Shown: one piece after another, positions 6,590 through 11,519 of the stretch
How the letters are laid out: every line of letters starts with the position of its first letter
Position numbering within the stretch: the first letter of the stretch is position 1
Source: an uncultured Lachnospiraceae bacterium
GTDB lineage: Bacteria > Bacillota > Clostridia > Lachnospirales > Lachnospiraceae
DNA: 13,795 nt
Assembly: GCA_910588775.1 (NCBI GenBank)
Contig: CAJURH010000046.1
Coordinates: 1 to 13,795, forward strand
Direction: 5' to 3'
Translations under genes and position numbers: made by a program
Notes under the pieces: model-generated
What the model saw: the letters and a program-made list of their open reading frames with translations, nothing else
Database searches by the model: none
Told to the model about the DNA's origin: nothing

Positions 6590-6639
6590 ATGCGCCCACA
6601 CAGCTTCCATTTATGGCGTTACATCCACCGTGGGCGCAT
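6590..6639 (-). repeat. Perfect 10-bp inverted repeat downstream of the nitroreductase gene
   Basis: ATGCGCCCAC (6590-6599) and GTGGGCGCAT (6630-6639) are exact reverse complements with 30 nt between them, which contain a small CCAT/ATGG hairpin (6607-6616). It lies 13 nt after the nitroreductase stop codon, a terminator position, but the tail on the minus strand (TTTGACATT) is weak and the loop is long. It could terminate transcription, protect the 3' end, or be a protein-binding dyad. Confidence 0.5.
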
Positions 6640-6652
6640 ATAAAAATCTTAA

Positions 6653-7510
6653 TTATAACTGAAAATAACCAGCTACATAAGCATTTTCTGGAAGCTTGTA
6701 GTCCTTGTCCAAAGTCTCCAGCTTCCACCCCTGAAAACCGCCGCTCTGTCTGGAAACAGCGCCTTCAAAGTGCATCATTACAATTCCCAAATTTAATTTA
6801 GCGTCCGCAGCGCCCGTCATATCGTCCATAACAGCTGCCAAAACGATTTTATCCCCATCGTGAATCAACCGGCAAGGTTGCAGATTCAAAAAAGAAGGAG
6901 CATAACAGACCGCCGCACAAGCCCTATATAAATCATCGTCTGGATCCAAATTGGAAATCGTCTCGGCTTTTCCCCACTCATCGTCATAAAACATCTGCGG
7001 AATCGTCAGTTTAGGCGTGGGAGCGTCGGGTTTTTTCTTCAGGAAAATTTCCGCCGGGCTTTTAATTCCCAATCTTGCAAACAGACCTGCATCTTCGTAT
7101 CCAAAGGCAATCACCGCAGCCACGGATTTGTCACTGGACAAATTCAGTCTCTTTTTCAAAAGCGGCTCGTCCGCAATCGTTTCCCAACAGGTTAGAATTC
7201 CCATCTCTGTAAGCTTCAACACCAACTCTTCACCGATATATCCGGCATTTTCCATGTAATGCTCATCCACATCGGAAAGAAGCACTATATAATGAAATGC
7301 TTTAATCAGGAACCTGTGATACCCCACACAAGCATTTAATTTTTCCGATGCATCCTCGCCCAAAATAAGCATCTCCACATCAATATCCGGCGCCAAACGG
7401 GGGCAGGATGCAAAATAGTCTTTCAACTCCTGAAGCTTATCCGCGCTAACCTCCCTCTTAGCAAATTCACGGTTTGATTTTCTGTTGGTTGCTAATGTAA
7501 AAACGTCCAT
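6653..7510 (-). CDS. Nitroreductase-family flavoprotein (TM1586-like)
   Basis: 285 residues, no signal peptide or membrane helix. The N-terminal NRKSNREFAKREVSADKL matches the R-x-S-x-R FMN-phosphate-binding start of nitroreductases, and the C-terminal half repeats a nitroreductase-like fold with APSFLNLQPCRLIHDGDKIV, LGIVMMHFEGA and a closing AYVAGYFQL. The layout resembles the 'putative TM nitroreductase' family (TM1586 type), NAD(P)H-dependent FMN oxidoreductases of unknown natural substrate. GGAAGGAG precedes the ATG at good spacing. The gene is monocistronic, with its own promoter and a palindromic operator, so it is probably induced by a small-molecule or redox signal (inference). Family confidence is good, specific function unknown. 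Confidence 0.85.
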   Translation of the reverse strand: MDVFTLATNRKSNREFAKREVSADKLQELKDYFASCPRLAPDIDVEMLILGEDASEKLNACVGYHRFLIKAFHYIVLLSDVDEHYMENAGYIGEELVLKLTEMGILTCWETIADEPLLKKRLNLSSDKSVAAVIAFGYEDAGLFARLGIKSPAEIFLKKKPDAPTPKLTIPQMFYDDEWGKAETISNLDPDDDLYRACAAVCYAPSFLNLQPCRLIHDGDKIVLAAVMDDMTGAADAKLNLGIVMMHFEGAVSRQSGGFQGWKLETLDKDYKLPENAYVAGYFQL

Positions 7511-7562
7511 TTGTTTACTCCTTCCCTCTTTCTATATTTTAGAACCTCAAAATCCTATTATA

Positions 7563-7585
7563 AGATTCAATCCTTTATTGAATCT
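7563..7585 (-). promoter_or_regulatory. Operator-like dyad at the nitroreductase promoter
   Basis: AGATTCAAT (7563-7571), 5 nt, and its exact complement ATTGAATCT (7577-7585). It abuts the -10 box and spans the expected start of transcription, the classic position for a repressor. The flanks are also symmetric: TATAAT on both sides. It could alternatively form a 9-bp hairpin in the 5' end of the mRNA. The regulator is not encoded in the window. Confidence 0.65.
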
Positions 7586-7614
7586 ATTATACGCTAATCC
7601 TCCCAATACCACAA
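7586..7614 (-). promoter_or_regulatory. Promoter of the nitroreductase gene
   Basis: On the minus strand TTGTGG (7609-7614), a 17-nt spacer and TATAAT (7586-7591). A second TATAAT (7557-7562, minus strand) lies just past the dyad but has no convincing -35 box. Confidence 0.65.
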
Positions 7615-7720
7615 TATTTTTTTTCCTTAATATGCCGAATCCATCGCCATAACCAGGAAACTGGAAAAATGAATATCTTTCACTAAAAAAACGCGCCACC
7701 AAATAAAAATTTTCAAAAAA

Positions 7721-7747
7721 TTAGCGCTCACCCCTTGACACTGCTAA
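7721..7747 (+). promoter_or_regulatory. Degenerate CIRCE element (HrcA operator) before hsp20
   Basis: TTAGCGCTC, exactly 9 nt, CACTGCTAA. The CIRCE consensus is TTAGCACTC-N9-GAGTGCTAA, so the left half has one and the right half two differences, with correct spacing. It overlaps the -35 box at 7735-7740, where HrcA binding would block RNA polymerase. Context (a heat-shock gene 61 nt downstream) makes chance unlikely. Confidence 0.75.
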
Positions 7748-7763
7748 TAATCGGTGCTATAGT
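7735..7763 (+). promoter_or_regulatory. Promoter of hsp20
   Basis: TTGACA (7735-7740), a 17-nt spacer and TATAGT (7758-7763), a vegetative sigma-A type promoter. The start would be near 7770. With the CIRCE-like element and the nitroreductase promoter region this accounts for most of the gap 7511-7808; 7615-7720 is AT-rich with nothing else recognisable. Confidence 0.8.
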
Positions 7764-7808
7764 ACAGCTATAACAAAGATAACAAAAGTTTCAAAGGAGG
7801 TACGACCT

Positions 7809-8234
7809 ATGCTTTTAACAAATAAAAATTTCGGATTGTTTGATGAACTTTTCAGGGACCCATTTTTTTCCAACACTTTTAACAGAAGTGAATCTTCCCT
7901 GATGAAGACGGATATTCAGGAAGCAGGTGAGAAATATCTGCTGGATATTGAACTACCCGGTTTTCATAAAGAAGATATTCACGCTGAATTAAAGGACGGC
8001 TACCTGACCGTTTCCGCCACCAGAAATGAGAAGAAAGAAGATACCGACGCAAAAAACAATTATCTGCGCAGGGAACGCTTCTTGGGAACATGCAAACGCA
8101 GCTTTTACGTGGGCGAAAACATTACCCAGGAAGATATCCAGGCTGGCTTTGAAAACGGCATTCTCCGTCTGAACATTCCCAAGGAAGCTCCAAAAGCCAT
8201 TGAAGAGAAACCCAAATACATCACCATCCAGTAA
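7809..8234 (+). CDS. hsp20: Small heat-shock protein (Hsp20/alpha-crystallin)
   Basis: 141 residues, the usual length. The N-terminal arm (MLLTNKNFGLFDELFRDPFF) is followed by the alpha-crystallin domain: KTDIQEAGEKYLLDIELPGF, HKEDIHAELKDGYLTVSA, RRERFLGTCKRSFYV and the A-x-x-x-N-G-I-L motif AGFENGILRLNIPK. The C-terminal tail ends YITIQ, an I-x-I-like anchor for oligomers. It is an ATP-independent holdase that keeps unfolding proteins soluble in the cytoplasm. AAAGGAGGT is well placed before the ATG. It is driven by a sigma-A promoter overlapped by a CIRCE-like site. The SGNH hydrolase start follows its stop after 3 nt. Confidence 0.97.
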   Translation: MLLTNKNFGLFDELFRDPFFSNTFNRSESSLMKTDIQEAGEKYLLDIELPGFHKEDIHAELKDGYLTVSATRNEKKEDTDAKNNYLRRERFLGTCKRSFYVGENITQEDIQAGFENGILRLNIPKEAPKAIEEKPKYITIQ

Positions 8235-8237
8235 CCG

Positions 8238-8846
8238 ATGGGGAAACTAATCTGCCTGGGGGATAGCATCACCGCCGCCAACCGGCTCTTTTCCCCCGGC
8301 GGCCTGGGGGAGGGGTATGTATCTATGCTCCCTCCCCTGCTGCCGGGTTTTCAGATTGTAAATAAAGGCGTGGATGGTTTTACTGTCTCCAGGATACTCC
8401 AAAATATACATACGGACTGCATAAATCTAAAACCGGATTTTGTCACCATCCAGGTTGGAATCAACAACATCGGCCTGATGATGAACACCGACCGCTCCGC
8501 CCCTCAACAGCGCCGGATGCTGGCCGACTACGTATCTGAATATACAGAAGCGCTGCGCCAGCTTACAAAATGCGCCACAGCCAAGATCCTTTTGCTGGAG
8601 CCTTTCGTCTTCCCATATCCGGCAGAGCTGGCCAACTGGGCGCCCTACGTGGAAGAATTATCTGGGCACATCCGGGAACTGGCGGACATTTTCGGCTGCG
8701 AATTCCTGCCTCTGCACCGCCTGTTAAACCAGGAGGCAAAAAGGCTTGGCTTTTCAGAAGTCACCACAGACGGCATCCATCTGACGCGCCACGGCCATGC
8801 GTGCATCGCCCAACGACTCTCGAAAAAGCTTGCGGGCATGGTATAA
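8238..8846 (+). CDS. SGNH/GDSL-family hydrolase
   Basis: 202 residues without signal peptide. All four SGNH blocks are present: the catalytic Ser10 in CLGDSIT, Gly44 in VNKGVDGFT, Asn76 in VGINNIG, and the Asp178-His181 pair in TTDGIHLTRHG. The enzyme should hydrolyse an ester, such as an acyl or acetyl group on a lipid, sugar or polysaccharide; the substrate cannot be deduced. The closest look is the lysophospholipase L1 (TesA-like) branch. The ATG comes 3 nt after the hsp20 stop and has no clear ribosome binding site, so it is probably translated by re-initiation and would be co-induced with hsp20. Confidence 0.92.
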   Translation: MGKLICLGDSITAANRLFSPGGLGEGYVSMLPPLLPGFQIVNKGVDGFTVSRILQNIHTDCINLKPDFVTIQVGINNIGLMMNTDRSAPQQRRMLADYVSEYTEALRQLTKCATAKILLLEPFVFPYPAELANWAPYVEELSGHIRELADIFGCEFLPLHRLLNQEAKRLGFSEVTTDGIHLTRHGHACIAQRLSKKLAGMV

Positions 8847-8874
8847 TTTTTCCGTTCCTTTCACATACTAATCC

Positions 8875-8925
8875 TGCCCGGCTTAAATGACCCTAGAAAT
8901 GCAGCTTCTGGGATTTATGCCCGGC
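8875..8925. repeat. Direct repeat flanking an imperfect hairpin
   Basis: TGCCCGGC occurs at 8875-8882 and again at 8918-8925. Between them, TAAAT/ATTTA, CCC/GGG and GAA/TTC segments (8884-8917) can form an interrupted hairpin. There is no T-tract, so I do not call a terminator. It lies between the hydrolase gene and the 67-residue ORF. Confidence 0.35.
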
Positions 8926-8955
8926 CGTTATCCCGGATGAAAGGAATGATGCCAT

Positions 8956-9159
8956 ATGGAAGACAAAAAAGATCCATTCCATGTATCCTACGACTCTTAC
9001 CTCAACACAAATGCATGCACGGAATGCACCGGCCTGATTCCGTCCTTGGCCGAAGACGATGGGGAATGGAACGCTTACCGGGAGATTTTCGACTTTGAAG
9101 CGGTCCCGGATAAGGTGACAAAACCTGGAGACGCTTCCGGCAAATCCAATACCCCGTAA
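8956..9159 (+). CDS. Small acidic CxxC protein of unknown function
   Basis: 67 residues; not recognised. It starts MEDKKDPFHVSYDSYLNTNA, then CTECTGLIPS, and is acidic in the middle (AEDDGEWNAYREIFDFE) with a polar, probably disordered tail (TKPGDASGKSNTP). The single CxxC (Cys21, Cys24) could bind a metal as a dimer or act in redox, but one pair alone proves neither. There is no signal peptide. AAGGA lies 10-11 nt before the ATG, a weak but usable ribosome binding site. It is followed by a terminator and probably belongs to the same transcript as hsp20 and the hydrolase, or has a weak promoter of its own that I cannot see. Coding status is likely, not certain. Confidence 0.65.
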   Translation: MEDKKDPFHVSYDSYLNTNACTECTGLIPSLAEDDGEWNAYREIFDFEAVPDKVTKPGDASGKSNTP

Positions 9160-9189
9160 ACTCTCCTCTTTGCGTACTCGTTTTACGCG

Positions 9190-9223
9190 AATAAAGGCGT
9201 CGCTTTACAGCGGCGCCCTTATT
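9190..9223. terminator. Shared terminator between convergent units
   Basis: AATAA-GGCG-type arms (9190-9203 with 9210-9223) form a 13-pair stem with one mismatch and a 6-nt loop (TTTACA). On the plus strand the tail TTCATCTATTCATC is partly T-rich; on the minus strand the stem itself ends in TTTATT. It sits between the 67-residue ORF (stop 9159) and the end of the ABC operon (stop 9228), so it probably serves both directions. A smaller GCGTA/TACGC hairpin precedes it. Confidence 0.75.
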
Positions 9224-9227
9224 TCAT

Positions 9228-9986
9228 CTATTCATCTTTCTTTTCAAACGTAAACGTATTCAAAAACTTCTGCGCCCGCTCCGTCTTGGGACAACTGAAG
9301 AACGCTTCCGGACCATCCATTTCCACAATCTCCCCGCCATCCAGGAAGACCACCTGGTCCGCCACCGCCCGGGCAAATTGCATCTCATGGGTCACAATCA
9401 CCATAGTTGAACCGCCCCTGGCCAGCTCCAGCATTACATCCAGCACTTCACGCACCATCTCCGGGTCCAAAGCCGCCGTCACCTCGTCAAAAAGCATAAT
9501 CTCCGGCTTCATAATCAGCGCCCGCACAATGGCCACCCGTTGCTTCTGTCCCCCGGAAAGCTGCCTGGGATACACATCCTTTTTATCCAAAAGCCCCACC
9601 CTCTCCAGAAGCTTCTCAGCCTCCTTTTCAGCTTCCTGGCGTTTCCTCTTCTGCACTTTCGTGGGACCCAGCAGAATATTATCCAGCACTGTCATGTGGG
9701 GAAATAGATCATAACTCTGGAACACCATGCCGATTTTCTGACGCACCTCGCTCCATCTCGTCTTCTCGCCGCTGATCACATGACCGTCCAGCAGGATTTC
9801 CCCAGACTGAATGGACTCCAACCCGTTCATGCACCGCAGAAACGTGCTCTTTCCGCAGCCGGAAGGCCCGATGAGCACCAGCACTTCCCCTTTGTGCACA
9901 TCCAGCGATATATCTTTTAAGACGGGCCCATTTCCATAATCTTTGCGCAGATGATGGATTTCCAACAGTTTTTCACTCTTCTCCAA
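9228..9986 (-). CDS. Polar amino acid ABC importer, ATPase subunit
   Basis: 252 residues from a TTG at 9986. The in-frame GTG at 9995 overlaps the AGGAGG (9995-10000) and is too close to be used; the TTG is 8 nt from it. Canonical motifs are Walker A GPSGCGKST (40-48), the Q loop (Gln90 in MVFQSYDLFPHMTV), the signature LSGGQKQR (143-150), Walker B IMLFDEV (163-169, Glu168) and the H loop (His200 in VTHEM). The sequence is of the GlnQ/HisP/ArtM type that powers uptake of polar amino acids such as glutamine, arginine, histidine or cystine. It lies 12 nt downstream of the permease gene, at the end of the operon. The substrate is not deducible from the ATPase. Confidence 0.95.
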   Translation of the reverse strand: MEKSEKLLEIHHLRKDYGNGPVLKDISLDVHKGEVLVLIGPSGCGKSTFLRCMNGLESIQSGEILLDGHVISGEKTRWSEVRQKIGMVFQSYDLFPHMTVLDNILLGPTKVQKRKRQEAEKEAEKLLERVGLLDKKDVYPRQLSGGQKQRVAIVRALIMKPEIMLFDEVTAALDPEMVREVLDVMLELARGGSTMVIVTHEMQFARAVADQVVFLDGGEIVEMDGPEAFFSCPKTERAQKFLNTFTFEKKDE

Positions 9987-9994
9987 GCCTGCCA

Positions 9995-10000
9995 CCTCCT
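9995..10000 (-). promoter_or_regulatory. Ribosome binding site that fixes a TTG start
   Basis: AGGAGG on the minus strand, overlapping the stop region of the permease gene's neighbourhood and the GTG at 9993-9995. Spacing of 8 nt selects the TTG at 9984-9986 as the ATPase start. Confidence 0.75.
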
Positions 10001-10676
10001 AATTCTTCCACTTCTTTTCCAACCTTGACGCCAAAAGAGATATAGGCCAGCACGTCAGAAAATACAAGAAAAATACCGTTCCATATATCCACAGCGCAGA
10101 ATCCGGAACTGCGTACCGGTTCGCCTCGATAATCTGCTGGGCGACTTTAAGCACTTCCACCACGCCGATGAGAACGATCAGCGAAGTAGTCTTAATCATC
10201 CTGGTTGTAAGATTAATAGCCAGGGGAATCAGCCTTCTAAGCGTCTGGGGGATAATGATATAGCGATAAATCTGCCCGCTCTCAAGCCCCAGCGCCGCGC
10301 CGCTCTCATACTGGTGCTTAGGGATGGATATCAGCGCCCCACGGACCAGATCGCCCATCTCCGCCGTGCCCCACAGGGTAAACACAATCACCGCGGAAAC
10401 CTGACCGGACAACTGAATCCCGAAGGTCTTCGTAGCGCCAAAATACACCAAAAAAAGCAGCACAAGCTGGGGCATAATCCGGATAAATTCCAGATACACC
10501 TTGGTGATTCCGCGTGTAATGGGGTTCTTCAGCGTCATCAAAAGCCCCAGAAGAATGCCCAGAAAAATAGACAGAACCACCGATATCAGTGAAATCTTGA
10601 TCGTAATCCACAATCCTCCCAGCAGCCGGATAAAGTTATTCCCCATAAACAAAACTCTAATTCCCAAATCCTGCAT
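9999..10676 (-). CDS. Polar amino acid ABC importer, permease subunit (second)
   Basis: 225 residues from the ATG at 10676, which has AGGAGG 7 nt upstream; an in-frame GTG-side extension of 11 codons lacks a ribosome binding site. Hydrophobic segments occur at about 17-48, 68-82, 92-105, 160-178 and 197-216, fitting a five-helix HisM/GlnP-type permease. The segment EFIRIMPQLVLLFLVYFG (63-80) matches the conserved RGTP-like loop, and YESGAALGLESGQIYRYI plus the following IIPQTLRRLIP (123-151) is the EAA loop that docks on the ATPase. It pairs with the other permease as a heterodimeric channel. Its start overlaps the end of the first permease gene by 20 nt. Confidence 0.93.
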   Translation of the reverse strand: MQDLGIRVLFMGNNFIRLLGGLWITIKISLISVVLSIFLGILLGLLMTLKNPITRGITKVYLEFIRIMPQLVLLFLVYFGATKTFGIQLSGQVSAVIVFTLWGTAEMGDLVRGALISIPKHQYESGAALGLESGQIYRYIIIPQTLRRLIPLAINLTTRMIKTTSLIVLIGVVEVLKVAQQIIEANRYAVPDSALWIYGTVFFLYFLTCWPISLLASRLEKKWKN

Positions 10677-11316
10677 AGCGAAGCCTCCTTTCCAGCCACG
10701 CCGCCGCAAGGGATATGGGCAGCAGCAAAATCAAATAAGCAATCACCAACATCAGAAGCGCTTCATCCGTTTGATAATACAGACCAATCAAGTCCTTAGC
10801 CACATACATCAGATCCGCCAGCGCCACCGCGCTGAACACCGATGTTTCTTTTATAAGAAAAATCACGTTGGCGCACAGCGCCGGAACCGATATGGACAAT
10901 GCCTGGGGGAAAACAATATGCCGCATCACCTGCGCATGGCTTAACCCTATGGCCAGCCCGGACTCCACCTGACTCTTCTCAATGGCCTCCAGACCGCTGC
11001 GAAAGGCTTCCGCCATATAACTTCCCCCCAGAAAGCTAAGGCCGATGATTGCGCATCCTTCCGAACTGATCATAATTCCGATTTTGGGTAGCCCAAAATA
11101 CAGAAAAAACAACTGCACCAACAAAGGCGTATTCCTGGACAGTTCTATGTACACAGAAACTATCCTTTTCAATACAGGCGCCCTGTAATACTGAATCAGT
11201 GCACAAGCCAACCCAATAATCAGGGAAAACAGGATTCCAACTACGCCCAATAAAAGCGTCAGCTTCGCCGCATCCACATACAAATGGGCATATTCCCCCA
11301 TAAATCCCGTATCCAA
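10657..11316 (-). CDS. Polar amino acid ABC importer, permease subunit (first)
   Basis: 219 residues. The most likely start is a TTG at 11316, with AAAGGA about 9 nt upstream; an ATG at 11301 is possible but has only a weak site, so the first five residues are uncertain. Hydrophobic helices lie at about 17-44, 63-80, 87-100, 144-156 and 186-206. SRNTPLLVQLFFLYFGLP (60-77) is the hallmark of HisM/TcyB-like permeases, and QVESGLAIGLSHAQVMRHIV with FPQALSISVP (116-145) is the EAA loop. It is the first gene of the importer operon, behind the promoter at 11480-11509. No solute-binding protein gene accompanies it. Confidence 0.92.
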   Translation of the reverse strand: MDTGFMGEYAHLYVDAAKLTLLLGVVGILFSLIIGLACALIQYYRAPVLKRIVSVYIELSRNTPLLVQLFFLYFGLPKIGIMISSEGCAIIGLSFLGGSYMAEAFRSGLEAIEKSQVESGLAIGLSHAQVMRHIVFPQALSISVPALCANVIFLIKETSVFSAVALADLMYVAKDLIGLYYQTDEALLMLVIAYLILLLPISLAAAWLERRLRYAGFGN

Positions 11317-11338
11317 ATCCTCACATCCTTTCCAAAAA

Positions 11339-11437
11339 TCATGCTACCATCCACCATGTTCTTTTGTAAAAAATACAACCACAAAAACAATCTCTGCGAA
11401 ATATTATATGATTATGCCCGCCAAATGGCCTCACCAT
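11339..11437 (-). CDS. Possible 32-residue Cys-rich leader peptide
   Basis: A small open frame lies entirely in the leader of the importer operon: MVRPFGGHNHIIFRRD, then CFCGC, then IFYKRTWWMVA. It begins about 36 nt after the expected transcription start and ends 22 nt before the permease start. The AAAAGG upstream is about 12 nt from the ATG, a little far. Three cysteines in five codons (17, 19, 21) ahead of an amino acid importer is the pattern of leader peptides whose ribosome stalls when the amino acid is scarce. But there is no terminator hairpin nearby, and the frame is continuous with a longer open frame antisense-offset in the amylase gene, so it may be chance. Confidence 0.3.
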   Translation of the reverse strand: MVRPFGGHNHIIFRRDCFCGCIFYKRTWWMVA

Positions 11438-11461
11438 CCCACAGACATTCCTTTTCTTATT

Positions 11462-11480
11462 TCCTACTAGATTAATAGGA
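11462..11480 (-). promoter_or_regulatory. Operator-like dyad at the importer promoter
   Basis: The 19-bp sequence TCCTATTAATCTAGTAGGA (minus strand) is a near-palindrome: seven of nine pairs are complementary, including TCCTA/TAGGA. It begins on the last base of the -10 box and covers the expected start point near 11473, a repressor-like position. It reminds me of Rrf2-family (CymR-type) cysteine operators, but that is recollection, not a match I could test. Confidence 0.55.
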
Positions 11481-11509
11481 TTATAGTATAGGAACGGCGT
11501 TTTTGTCAA
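11480..11509 (-). promoter_or_regulatory. Promoter of the amino acid importer operon
   Basis: On the minus strand a perfect TTGACA (11504-11509), an 18-nt spacer and a perfect TATAAT (11480-11485). The -35 box is only 10 nt after the amylase stop codon, and no terminator separates the two units, so read-through from the amylase is expected too. Confidence 0.85.
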
Positions 11510-11519
11510 TACCCTGCAT

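Noticed and set aside
8841..8846. TATAAT at the end of the hydrolase gene as a promoter for the 67-residue frame
   Set aside because: No acceptable -35 box at 16-18 nt; the match arises from the Met-Val-stop codons.
11340..11475. T-box or SAM riboswitch in the importer leader
   Set aside because: I find neither a T-box sequence (AGGGTGG-type) nor a terminator hairpin, nor SAM-riboswitch core elements.
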